Source of the DNA: an uncultured Lachnospiraceae bacterium
GTDB taxonomy: Bacteria; Bacillota; Clostridia; Lachnospirales; Lachnospiraceae
Assembly (NCBI GenBank): GCA_900553355.1
Contig: USDK01000004.1
Coordinates: 1-64,000 of the forward strand
Length of the DNA: 64,000 bases
Direction: 5' to 3'
The notes beneath the pieces were generated by a model. The model was given only the letters and a program-made list of their open reading frames with translations, ran no database searches and was not told where the DNA came from. The translations under genes were made by a program, and so were the position numbers. Shown one piece after another: positions 26,120-34,312 of this stretch. Positions within the stretch are counted from its first letter, which is position 1. Every line of letters begins with the position of its first letter.

Positions 26120-26668
26120 ATGAAAAAAGTAAGTGTCATACTGGCTGACGGGTTCGAAGAGATTGAGGCGCTGACCGTTGTAGACCTTTTAAGAAGGGCC
26201 CAGATTTATGTGGGTACAGTGTCTGCGACAGAGGAATATATTGTGCATGGCGCACATGGGATCAACGTGCAGACGGAGGATCTGTTTGAAGAGGTGAATT
26301 TTGTAGAATCTGATATGATCGTCCTGCCGGGAGGAATGCCGGGGACTACGAATCTGAATGCCCATGCCGGCGTCCGCAGAGTCGTAAAGGATTTTTACGA
26401 GGAAGGAAAGTACGTGGCAGCAATCTGTGCAGCGCCAACGGTCCTTGCCAGCCTGGGGATCCTTAAAGGAAAGCGGATCACCTGTTATCCGTCGGTAGAG
26501 AATCAGATCCAGGGGGCAGTGCTCACAAAAATGCCGGCTACTGTGGATGGAAATATCATCACCGGACGTGGGGCGGGCGCGGCCATTGATTTCGCTCTGA
26601 AGCTGATCGAGGCGCTGGCCGGAACAGAGAAGGCAGATGAGATCGCAGAAGCGATTTTGTACGAATAA
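26120..26668 (+). CDS. DJ-1/PfpI family protein
   Basis: A 182-residue protein of the DJ-1/ThiJ/PfpI superfamily, close to the YajL/DJ-1 branch, which has been linked to protein or metabolite deglycation and oxidative stress. It has the N-terminal ADGFEEIEALTVVDLLRRA (with the conserved Glu), the nucleophile elbow AAICAAPTVLASLGIL with the reactive Cys at about residue 99, and the GRGAGAAIDFALKLIEAL C-terminus. ATG at 26120 is 9 bases after AGGAGG; an ATG abutting that site at 26111 was rejected. It is monocistronic behind its own promoter. Confidence 0.9.
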   Translation: MKKVSVILADGFEEIEALTVVDLLRRAQIYVGTVSATEEYIVHGAHGINVQTEDLFEEVNFVESDMIVLPGGMPGTTNLNAHAGVRRVVKDFYEEGKYVAAICAAPTVLASLGILKGKRITCYPSVENQIQGAVLTKMPATVDGNIITGRGAGAAIDFALKLIEALAGTEKADEIAEAILYE

Positions 26669-26692
26669 TGCTGGATATTTGGAAATGTTTGT

Positions 26693-26740
26693 GTTATACT
26701 TTTTTAATGTAGCATGCCTGCCTGCGCGCTGACGGCAGGC
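26693..26740 (+). promoter_or_regulatory. Extended -10 and leader hairpin upstream of tig
   Basis: TGTTATACT ends at 26700. A GCCTGCC/GGCAGGC stem (26716-26722 with 26734-26740, 11-base loop) forms early in the predicted tig leader. No good -35 is visible. Confidence 0.45.
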
Positions 26741-26767
26741 GGGATAGAAACAGGAGGAAATAGTAGA

Positions 26768-28054
26768 ATGAGTTTACAGGTAGAAAAGTTAGAGAAAAAC
26801 ATGGCGAAACTTACCATCGAGGTTTCTGCTGATGATTTAGAGAAAGCACTGCAGAGTGCATATATGAAGCAGAAGAACAAGATTACCCTTCCAGGGTTCC
26901 GTAAAGGAAAAGTTCCGCGCCAGATGATTGAGAAGATGTACGGGGCAGAAATTTTTTATGATGATGCCGCTAATGAACTGATCCCGAAGGCATATGCAGA
27001 CGCTTATGATGAGTGTGAGCTGGAAATCGTATCAAGACCAGACATCCAGGTGGTTCAGATCGAGAAGGGCAAGCCGTTTATCTTTACAGCGGAAGTAGCG
27101 ACAAAGCCGGAAGTTACACTTGGAGAATACAAAGGACTTGAGGTTGATAAGGTATCTACCCGTGTAACCCAGAAAGAGGTAGACGCAAAGGTACAGGAAG
27201 AGGCAGAGAAGAATGCAAGAACTGTTACCGTGACAGACCGCGGCGTACAGGATGGAGATGAGATCATTCTGGACTTTGAAGGATTTGTCGACGGAGAGGC
27301 ATTTGAAGGCGGAAAAGGCGAGAACTATCCGCTGACCATTGGATCAGGTTCCTTTATCCCGGGATTTGAGGATCAGCTGATCGGTGCTGAAGCTGAAAAG
27401 GAAGTAGAAGTAAAAGTGACATTCCCGGAGGATTATCATGCAGAAGATCTGAAGGGAAAAGAGGCAGTATTTAAGTGTACTGTTCATGAGATCAAGGCAA
27501 AAGAGCTGCCGGAAATCGATGATGAATTCGCATCAGAGGTGTCTGAGTTTGATACTTTAGATGAATACAAAGCTGACATCAAGGCAAAGATCAAAGAACA
27601 GAAGGCTGCTGAAGGAAAGAGAAAGCAGGAAGATCAGGTTGTGGAGCAGGCTGTAAAGAATGCTTCTTATGAGATTCCGGATGCAATGATCGATACTCAG
27701 GCTTCTCAGATGGCAGACGAATTTGCACAGAGAATCCAGTCTCAGGGACTGACACTGGAGCAGTATTTCCAGTTTACCGGAATGACTGCCGAAAAGATGA
27801 TGGAAGAGTTAAGACCACAGGCTCTGAAACGGATCGAGACCCGTCTGGTGCTTGAGGCGATCGTAAAGGCAGAAAATATCGAGATCAGTGACGAAAAGCT
27901 GGATGAAGAGCTTCAGAAGATGGCCGACACCTATAAGATGGAGTTAGACAAGATCAAAGAGTTTATGGGTGAAAATGAAAAGAAACAGATGAAGGAAGAT
28001 ATGGCTGTTCAGGAAGCAATTACGTTCCTGGTAGAGAATGCAGCTGAAAAATAA
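26768..28054 (+). CDS. tig: Trigger factor
   Basis: Ribosome-bound chaperone and prolyl isomerase for nascent chains. It is 428 residues, the family's usual length. The ribosome-binding tail motif (LPGFRKGKVPRQMIEKMYG, containing the GFRxGxxP signature) is near residues 38-56. An FKBP-type domain follows (GDEIILDFEGFVDGEAFEGG, SGSFIPGFEDQLIG), then the helical C-terminal arms. ATG at 26768 follows AGGAGG by 10 bases. It leads the quality-control cluster tig-clpP-clpX-lon, with clpP 36 bases downstream. Confidence 0.97.
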   Translation: MSLQVEKLEKNMAKLTIEVSADDLEKALQSAYMKQKNKITLPGFRKGKVPRQMIEKMYGAEIFYDDAANELIPKAYADAYDECELEIVSRPDIQVVQIEKGKPFIFTAEVATKPEVTLGEYKGLEVDKVSTRVTQKEVDAKVQEEAEKNARTVTVTDRGVQDGDEIILDFEGFVDGEAFEGGKGENYPLTIGSGSFIPGFEDQLIGAEAEKEVEVKVTFPEDYHAEDLKGKEAVFKCTVHEIKAKELPEIDDEFASEVSEFDTLDEYKADIKAKIKEQKAAEGKRKQEDQVVEQAVKNASYEIPDAMIDTQASQMADEFAQRIQSQGLTLEQYFQFTGMTAEKMMEELRPQALKRIETRLVLEAIVKAENIEISDEKLDEELQKMADTYKMELDKIKEFMGENEKKQMKEDMAVQEAITFLVENAAEK

Positions 28055-28090
28055 GTCATATTTAAGTGAACAAAACAGGAGGCGTGCAGC

Positions 28091-28672
28091 ATGAGTTTAG
28101 TACCTTATGTCATTGAACAGACAAGCAGGGGAGAGCGCTCCTACGATATCTATTCAAGATTATTAAAAGACAGGATTATTTTTCTTGGAGAAGAAGTGAC
28201 AGATGTATCAGCCAACATTGTGATGGCACAGCTTCTTTTCCTGGAGGCAGAGGATCCGGAAAAGGATATCCATCTGTATATCAACAGTCCGGGAGGATCT
28301 GTGACGGCAGGTATGGCGATTTATGACACTATGCAGTACATTAAGTGTGATGTGGAGACGATCTGCATGGGAATGGCGGCAAGTATGGGCGCATTCCTTC
28401 TGGCAGGAGGAACCAAGGGCAAACGTCTGGCCCTTCCGAATGCGGAGATCATGATTCATCAGCCGTCTGGCGGAGCACAGGGACAGGCAACAGAGATCCA
28501 GATTGCAGCAGAGCATATCCTGCGCACCAGACAGAACCTGAACCGGATTCTTTCAGAGAATACCGGACAGCCGCTGGATGTAATCAGGATCGATACGGAG
28601 AGAGATAATTTTATGACTGCGGAAGAAGCCAAGGCATACGGTCTGATCGATGAAGTGATCTCACGCCGTTAA
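28091..28672 (+). CDS. clpP: ATP-dependent Clp protease proteolytic subunit
   Basis: Barrel-forming serine protease that works with ClpX or other Clp ATPases. The 193 residues include the N-terminal processing region (SLVPYVIEQTSRGERSYDIY), the oxyanion strand INSPGGSVTAGMAIYD, catalytic Ser97 in GMAASMGAFL, His122 in MIHQPSGG and the downstream Asp region (DTERDNFMTAEEA). The start follows AGGAGG. It is followed by clpX after 31 bases. Confidence 0.97.
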   Translation: MSLVPYVIEQTSRGERSYDIYSRLLKDRIIFLGEEVTDVSANIVMAQLLFLEAEDPEKDIHLYINSPGGSVTAGMAIYDTMQYIKCDVETICMGMAASMGAFLLAGGTKGKRLALPNAEIMIHQPSGGAQGQATEIQIAAEHILRTRQNLNRILSENTGQPLDVIRIDTERDNFMTAEEAKAYGLIDEVISRR

Positions 28673-28703
28673 TTAAGCAGGCAGCAGTATATGAGGTGAG
28701 AGT

Positions 28704-29963
28704 ATGATAGGAAAGAACGACGATCAGATCAGGTGTTCGTTCTGTAACAAGACCCAGAGTCAGGTCCGCAAGCTGATTGCCGGACCTAACGGGGCATATA
28801 TCTGTGATGAATGTATTGATGTATGCACAGAGATTCTGGAAGAAGAGTTCGAATATGATAATGGACGGTCCTGGAATCCTTTTTCCGACATTAATCTTTT
28901 AAAGCCGGAGGAGATCAAGGCGTTTCTGGATGAGTATGTGATCGGCCAGGATGAGGCAAAAAAGGTGCTGTCTGTATCGGTTTACAATCATTATAAACGG
29001 ATCATGGCGCAGAAGGATCTGGGCGTAGAGCTCAGCAAGAGTAATATTCTGATGCTGGGACCTACCGGTTGTGGAAAGACACTGCTGGCACAGTCACTGG
29101 CAAAGATTCTGAACGTACCTTTTGCCATTGCAGACGCGACCGCTTTGACAGAAGCCGGTTATGTGGGTGAGGATGTGGAAAATATCCTGCTGAAGATCAT
29201 CCAGGCGGCGGACGGAGATATTGAGCGTGCAGAATACGGGATCATCTATATTGATGAGATCGACAAGATCACGCGCAAATCAGAAAATCCTTCGATAACC
29301 AGAGATGTATCCGGAGAAGGAGTACAGCAGGCTCTTTTGAAGATCATTGAAGGAACGGTGGCGAACGTGCCGCCTCAGGGAGGACGGAAGCATCCGCACC
29401 AGGAGCTGATCCAGATCGATACGACGAATATTTTGTTCATCTGCGGCGGAGCCTTTGAAGGCATCGACAAGATCATCGAAAAGAGAATTGACCAGAAATC
29501 CATCGGATTTAACGTTGAGATCGCAGAGAAACATGAGGATGATATCGACAGGCTGCTGGAGCAGGTACTGCCCCAGGATCTGGTGAAATACGGACTGATT
29601 CCGGAACTGGTGGGACGTGTCCCGGTGATCGTATCTCTGGAGATGCTGGATAAGGAAGCATTGATCCGCATCCTGACGGAGCCGAGAAACGCGATCACAA
29701 AGCAGTATCAGAAGATGCTGGAACTGGACGGCGTGGAACTGACTTTTGATGATGATGCGCTGGAAGCCATCGCCGAGACTTCTCTGAAGAGAAAGACCGG
29801 GGCAAGAGGGCTGCGTGCGATCATGGAGAATGTCATGATGGATATCATGTATAAAGCTCCGTCTGACGAGACACTGAAGTCGTGCCGTATTACAGAAGAT
29901 GTGGTAAAGGGAGGGGCAGCGCCTCTTCTGGAGCATAATTCTGTCAGAAGCGAGAGTGCATAG
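28704..29963 (+). CDS. clpX: ATP-dependent Clp protease ATP-binding subunit ClpX
   Basis: AAA+ unfoldase that feeds substrates to ClpP. The 419-residue protein has the N-terminal four-Cys zinc domain (CSFCNKTQSQ ... YICDECIDVC), Walker A GPTGCGKT, Walker B IIYIDEIDKI, the GYVGEDVE pore loop, the IGF loop that docks on ClpP (QKSIGFNVE), and sensor 2 in KRKTGARGLRAIME. Its start follows TGAGGTGAG. A hairpin follows its stop. Confidence 0.97.
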   Translation: MIGKNDDQIRCSFCNKTQSQVRKLIAGPNGAYICDECIDVCTEILEEEFEYDNGRSWNPFSDINLLKPEEIKAFLDEYVIGQDEAKKVLSVSVYNHYKRIMAQKDLGVELSKSNILMLGPTGCGKTLLAQSLAKILNVPFAIADATALTEAGYVGEDVENILLKIIQAADGDIERAEYGIIYIDEIDKITRKSENPSITRDVSGEGVQQALLKIIEGTVANVPPQGGRKHPHQELIQIDTTNILFICGGAFEGIDKIIEKRIDQKSIGFNVEIAEKHEDDIDRLLEQVLPQDLVKYGLIPELVGRVPVIVSLEMLDKEALIRILTEPRNAITKQYQKMLELDGVELTFDDDALEAIAETSLKRKTGARGLRAIMENVMMDIMYKAPSDETLKSCRITEDVVKGGAAPLLEHNSVRSESA

Positions 29964-29966
29964 AAC

Positions 29967-30006
29967 AAGGGCGGGTGCAAGCAAGATTGCGCCTGCCCTT
30001 TTATAT
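29967..30006 (+). terminator. Hairpin terminator between clpX and lon
   Basis: A 14-bp stem (29967-29980 with 29987-30000) with two G-U pairs and a 6-base loop is followed by TTATAT. The T tract is short, so partial readthrough into lon is likely. Confidence 0.65.
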
Positions 30007-30037
30007 ACGAATATATCAGAAAAAGAGGAGAAATTAC

Positions 30038-32386
30038 ATGAGCAAAGAGACAAGAAGTCTGCCCATGGTAGCGCTTAGAGGATTGACAATCCTGCCGGAG
30101 ATGGTCAGGCATTTTGACGTCAGCAGGGAGAAATCCCTGCTGGCCATCGAAGAGGCGGTGCAGGGAGATCAGAAAATCTTTCTGACTGCCCAGAAGGATA
30201 TCGAGGTTGTAGATCCAAAAGCGGATGATCTGTATCAGGTGGGATGTATCGCCACGATCAGACAGATTGTGAAACTGCCGAAGAAGATCAGTCGTGTGCT
30301 GATTTCCGGAGAGGCAAGAGCAGTGATCAATACGGTGGAATTTGAGGAGCCTTATCTGAGAGCGAATGTAACGGTGATGCCTGACACAGAAGAGATCCCG
30401 GAGGAGGTTCCTGGCGCCGGTGAAAAACTAAGCCGGGAGGCAATGCTCCGGGGACTTCGGGATGTGTTTAAGGAGTATGCGGCCAAGGAGCCGAAAGTAT
30501 CGAAGGAGATCGGCGCACAGATTGAAGGGATCGAAGACCTGAAACAGCTGGTAGATCTGACAGCGGCGAATGTTCCCTTTTCCTGGGAAGATACCCAGGA
30601 GCTTCTGGAGGAGCCGGATCTGGCCAGACGTTATGAGCTGCTGGTCTATAAGCTGGTTAAAGAAATCCAGATCCTCAATGTAAAAGAAGAGATTCAGGCC
30701 AAGGTAAAAGAAAGGGTCGATAAAAATCAGAGAGAATATATCCTTCGGGAAGAGCTGAAGTGGATCCGGGAAGAGCTGGGAGATGACAATATGCTCTCGG
30801 ATGCGGATGAGTTCCAGCAGGCGGCGGATGCTCTGCAGGCGCCGGATGAGGTTAAAGAGAAGCTGAATAAAGAGATCAAGCGATTCCGTAATACCATGAA
30901 CAGCCCGGCAGAGACGGGAGTGATCCGGACTTATATCGAGTCCCTCCTGGAAATGCCCTGGGATAAAATGTGTGAAGAACATAAGGACATTGCTTATGCC
31001 AGCAGGATTCTGGAAGAAGACCACTACGGTCTGGAGAAAGTCAAAGAGCGAGTGCTGGAATTTCTGGCAGTCCGGGCGCTGACCAAAAAAGGAGATACGC
31101 CGATCCTGTGTCTGGTAGGGCCGCCGGGAACCGGCAAAACGTCTATTGCCCGGTCCCTTGCCAGAGCGCTGAAAAAGCCTTATGTCAGGATTTCTCTTGG
31201 AGGAGTAAGGGACGAAGCTGAGATCCGGGGTCACAGAAGGACCTATGTCGGAGCCATGCCAGGACGGATCGCAGCAGGACTGAGGCAGGCCGGAGTGAAG
31301 AATCCACTGATGCTGCTGGATGAGATTGACAAGGTAAGCAACGATTATAAAGGAGATACCTTTTCTGCGCTTCTGGAAGTGCTGGACAGCGAGCAGAACA
31401 GCCGGTTCAGAGACCACTATCTGGAGGTGCCGCTGGATCTTTCGGAGGTATTGTTTGTTACGACCGCCAATACGGTTCAGACGATACCAAGGCCTTTGCT
31501 GGACCGAATGGAAGTCATTGAGATAAGCAGCTATACGGAAAATGAAAAAATGCATATCGCGCTGGAGCATCTGATTCCCAAACAGCTGGAAAAGCACGGA
31601 CTGACAAAGAATCAGCTGACGATCAGTAAAAAAGCACTGTGGAAGATTGCAAGAAATTATACCAAAGAGGCCGGTGTTCGTCAGCTGGAGCGGAAGATCG
31701 GAGATATCTGCAGGAAGACTGCAAAAGAAATCCTGGAAGGAAAGAAAAAGGCAGTCCATGTAACGGAGAGAAATCTGTCGTCCTATCTTGGAAAAGAGCT
31801 GTTCATTTACCAGATGGCAAATGAAGCCGACGAGGTGGGAATCGTCCGGGGACTGGCCTGGACCAGTGTAGGTGGAGACACCCTGGAGATTGAGGTAAAT
31901 GTAATGCCTGGAGAAGGAGAGATTCTCCTGACCGGGCAGATGGGAGATGTCATGAAGGAATCCGCAAGAACTGGGATCAGCTATATCCGTTCTGTGAGTA
32001 AAAAGCACAGGATTGCGGAAGACTTCTTTAAAGAGCATGATGTACATATCCATATTCCGGAGGGAGCAGTGCCAAAAGACGGGCCGTCAGCAGGAATCAC
32101 TATGGCGACAGCCATGTTTTCAGCGATTACAGGCAAAAAGGTACGCTCAGACGTGGCGATGACCGGGGAGATCACGCTGCGGGGCAGAGTGCTTCCCATC
32201 GGTGGGTTAAAAGAAAAGCTGCTGGCTGCGAAGAATGCAGGAATTAAAACCGTACTGGTGCCAGAGGAGAATGAGCCGGATGTAGAAGAGATCTCATCGG
32301 AGATTACCAAAGGTCTGGAAATCGTTTTTGTATCCCATATGGAAGAAGTTCTGAAGCTTGCACTGGCAAAAAGGAGGAGCGTATGA
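30038..32386 (+). CDS. lon: ATP-dependent protease Lon
   Basis: Cytosolic AAA+ serine protease for misfolded and regulatory proteins. The 782 residues include the LON substrate-binding domain (LPMVALRGLTILPEMVRHFDV), a coiled-coil region, Walker A GPPGTGKTSIARS (near residue 361), Walker B LMLLDEIDKVS, and the Ser-Lys dyad in PKDGPSAGIT (Ser near 684) and PIGGLKEKLLAA. ATG at 30038 follows AGAGGAG; a longer in-frame start would run through the upstream hairpin. The stop overlaps the engB start. Confidence 0.97.
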   Translation: MSKETRSLPMVALRGLTILPEMVRHFDVSREKSLLAIEEAVQGDQKIFLTAQKDIEVVDPKADDLYQVGCIATIRQIVKLPKKISRVLISGEARAVINTVEFEEPYLRANVTVMPDTEEIPEEVPGAGEKLSREAMLRGLRDVFKEYAAKEPKVSKEIGAQIEGIEDLKQLVDLTAANVPFSWEDTQELLEEPDLARRYELLVYKLVKEIQILNVKEEIQAKVKERVDKNQREYILREELKWIREELGDDNMLSDADEFQQAADALQAPDEVKEKLNKEIKRFRNTMNSPAETGVIRTYIESLLEMPWDKMCEEHKDIAYASRILEEDHYGLEKVKERVLEFLAVRALTKKGDTPILCLVGPPGTGKTSIARSLARALKKPYVRISLGGVRDEAEIRGHRRTYVGAMPGRIAAGLRQAGVKNPLMLLDEIDKVSNDYKGDTFSALLEVLDSEQNSRFRDHYLEVPLDLSEVLFVTTANTVQTIPRPLLDRMEVIEISSYTENEKMHIALEHLIPKQLEKHGLTKNQLTISKKALWKIARNYTKEAGVRQLERKIGDICRKTAKEILEGKKKAVHVTERNLSSYLGKELFIYQMANEADEVGIVRGLAWTSVGGDTLEIEVNVMPGEGEILLTGQMGDVMKESARTGISYIRSVSKKHRIAEDFFKEHDVHIHIPEGAVPKDGPSAGITMATAMFSAITGKKVRSDVAMTGEITLRGRVLPIGGLKEKLLAAKNAGIKTVLVPEENEPDVEEISSEITKGLEIVFVSHMEEVLKLALAKRRSV

Positions 32387-32982
32387 TCATAAAAACAGTG
32401 AATCTGGAGACAGTCTGTGGAATTACCAGTGTATTGCCGGAGAATACCCTGCCGGAGATCGCTTTTGCAGGAAAATCCAATGTAGGCAAGTCTTCTCTGA
32501 TCAATGCACTGATGAACCGTAAGTCCTATGCAAGGATCTCAGCAACCCCGGGTAAGACACAGACAATCAATTTTTATAATATCAATGAGGAGTTGTATCT
32601 GGTAGACCTGCCGGGATACGGATACGCAAAGGTATCTGAACAGGAAAAACAGAAATGGGGACAGCTGATCGAGCGGTATCTCCACGGATCCAGGCAGCTG
32701 AAAGCGGTGTTCCTGCTGATCGATATCCGGCATGAGCCGTCTGCCAATGATAAGATGATGTACGACTGGGTGGTGTCACAGGGATATCATCCGATCATCA
32801 TTGCTACAAAACTTGATAAAATCAAAAGAAGCCAGGTAGACAAGCACCTGAAGATGCTGCGGACCGGCCTCTCGCTGGTGCCGGGCACGAAGATTATCCC
32901 GTTTTCATCCATGACAAAGCAGGGGAGAGATGAAATCTGGGAGCTTGTGGAGACAGAGTATCTGGAGAAAAAAGGGGTGTAG
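32383..32982 (+). CDS. engB: Ribosome biogenesis GTP-binding protein EngB/YsxC
   Basis: Essential GTPase for large-subunit assembly. The 199 residues have G1 GKSNVGKSSLIN, G2 around TPGKTQTINFY, G3 DLPGYGYAKVS and G4 ATKLDK. The ATG overlaps the lon stop in an ATGA junction, showing translational coupling; the lon-engB pairing is widespread in Firmicutes. Confidence 0.97.
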   Translation: MIIKTVNLETVCGITSVLPENTLPEIAFAGKSNVGKSSLINALMNRKSYARISATPGKTQTINFYNINEELYLVDLPGYGYAKVSEQEKQKWGQLIERYLHGSRQLKAVFLLIDIRHEPSANDKMMYDWVVSQGYHPIIIATKLDKIKRSQVDKHLKMLRTGLSLVPGTKIIPFSSMTKQGRDEIWELVETEYLEKKGV

Positions 32983-32991
32983 TTACAAAAA

Positions 32992-34140
32992 ATGGAAACA
33001 AATTTCAGAGAACAGCTGAATGATAACCGGCCTTACTGGAAAGTGATCATCAGTCTGGCAGTCAGTCTGATCGGTACGATCTTGTTTATATATGTGGGCA
33101 TCCGACTGCTTGGCTTTTTCATGCCTTTTGTCATTGGGTGGTTTATTGCCTATATTGCAAGTCCACTGGTCAACTGGCTGGAAAAACGTCTGAAGCTGGT
33201 GAAGAAGCTTGGATCGGCCCTGATCATTATCCTGGTGCTGGGGGCCCTGATCTTTGTCATATATTTTGTCGTGAGCCGTATGTGGAGAGAGGTGTCCTCG
33301 CTGATCCAGGATATGCCGTCTATGTATGCGGATCTGGAGAAGGTGCTGGACAAGACCGGGCAGAATCTGAACGGGGTTTTCCAGATGCTTCCGGAAGGAA
33401 TCCAGAACGGCTGGAGAGAAATGATGGGAGATCTGGATCAGTCTGCAGGGAATCTGATGGGGAGCTTAAGCGAACCGACAGTGACAGCTGCCGGAAATGT
33501 GGCAAAGAGAATCCCGTCTATCCTGATCAGTACGATCGTGACGATCATTTCCGCCTACTTCTTCATAGCTGAACGTGAGGAGCTGATCGTCTGGTCAAAG
33601 AAAGTAGCCCCGGATCCGCTGGTGAATCGGATGAGCATGGTAATGTCAAATCTGAAATATGCGGTGGGAGGATATTTTAAGGCTCAGTTTAAGATCATGT
33701 TTGTGGTATATATCATTCTGGTCATCGGTTTTGCAGTTTTAAAGGTACATTTTTCCTTTCTGCTTGCACTGTTGATCGCATTCCTGGATTTTCTTCCATT
33801 TTTTGGAACTGGTACAGCGCTGATCCCCTGGGCGGTCTATCAGCTGGTGACCGGGAATTTCCGTATGTTAATCGGCCTTCTGATCCTGTGTGGAGTGACG
33901 CAGCTGGTACGTCAGCTGATCCAGCCGAAGCTTGTGGGAGACAGTATGGGGATCCGGCCATTGCCGACCCTGGCCTTTCTTTATATTGGATACAGGATCG
34001 GAAGCGTGCTGGGGATGATCTTTGCTGTTCCTGTGGGCATGATCATCATCAATCTCTATAAGGCCGGCGCATTTGATTATATTCTGGATGATGTGAAGAT
34101 CCTTGTAGGAGGGATCATGAATCTGAGAAAAAAACAATAA
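32992..34140 (+). CDS. AI-2E family transporter (UPF0118)
   Basis: A 382-residue polytopic membrane protein of the AI-2E/PerM/YtvI family. About eight hydrophobic segments are visible, with the family layout of two to three N-terminal helices, a polar extracytoplasmic stretch (about residues 95-170) and a C-terminal bundle with FLDFLPFFGTGTALIPWAVY and QPKLVGDSMGIRPLPTLAFLYIG. Members have been linked to autoinducer-2 export, sodium/proton exchange or sporulation (YtvI), so the substrate is open. It lies 9 bases after engB and ends that operon. Confidence 0.9.
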   Translation: METNFREQLNDNRPYWKVIISLAVSLIGTILFIYVGIRLLGFFMPFVIGWFIAYIASPLVNWLEKRLKLVKKLGSALIIILVLGALIFVIYFVVSRMWREVSSLIQDMPSMYADLEKVLDKTGQNLNGVFQMLPEGIQNGWREMMGDLDQSAGNLMGSLSEPTVTAAGNVAKRIPSILISTIVTIISAYFFIAEREELIVWSKKVAPDPLVNRMSMVMSNLKYAVGGYFKAQFKIMFVVYIILVIGFAVLKVHFSFLLALLIAFLDFLPFFGTGTALIPWAVYQLVTGNFRMLIGLLILCGVTQLVRQLIQPKLVGDSMGIRPLPTLAFLYIGYRIGSVLGMIFAVPVGMIIINLYKAGAFDYILDDVKILVGGIMNLRKKQ

Positions 34141-34166
34141 AAAAAACAGATTGCGCTCGGTTTTTG

Positions 34167-34194
34167 TTGACAATTAAAAAATAATGGTTATAAT
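34167..34194 (+). promoter_or_regulatory. Consensus sigma-A promoter of cstA
   Basis: TTGACA (34167-34172), a 16-base spacer and TATAAT (34189-34194) match both hexamers perfectly. Transcription should begin near 34201, directly at a hairpin. Confidence 0.85.
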
Positions 34195-34200
34195 AGAAAT

Positions 34201-34250
34201 CGTCCTCTGGTATGAAAAAAGATGCCGGAGGGCGGTTTTGCTTTATTTTG
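34201..34250 (+). promoter_or_regulatory. Terminator-like hairpin at the 5' end of the cstA leader
   Basis: A 10-bp stem with two G-T wobbles (34201-34210 with 34225-34234) and a 14-base A-rich loop is followed by the T-rich run GTTTTGCTTTATTTTG. It lies at the predicted +1 and about 60 bases before the cstA ribosome site. It could be an attenuator or a 5' protective stem; no known riboswitch class was recognised. Confidence 0.5.
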
Positions 34251-34312
34251 GTAGGTTATTGTCAGGTGGGAGAAATTTTCATGTATTGTGAGACTGAAGG
34301 AGAGTGGAGATT

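Noticed and set aside
30428..32053. Long open frame (541 codons) on the minus strand opposite lon
   Set aside because: It is a shadow of lon: no ribosome site, Cys/His/Gln/Phe-rich composition and no family resemblance, while the plus frame is full-length Lon.
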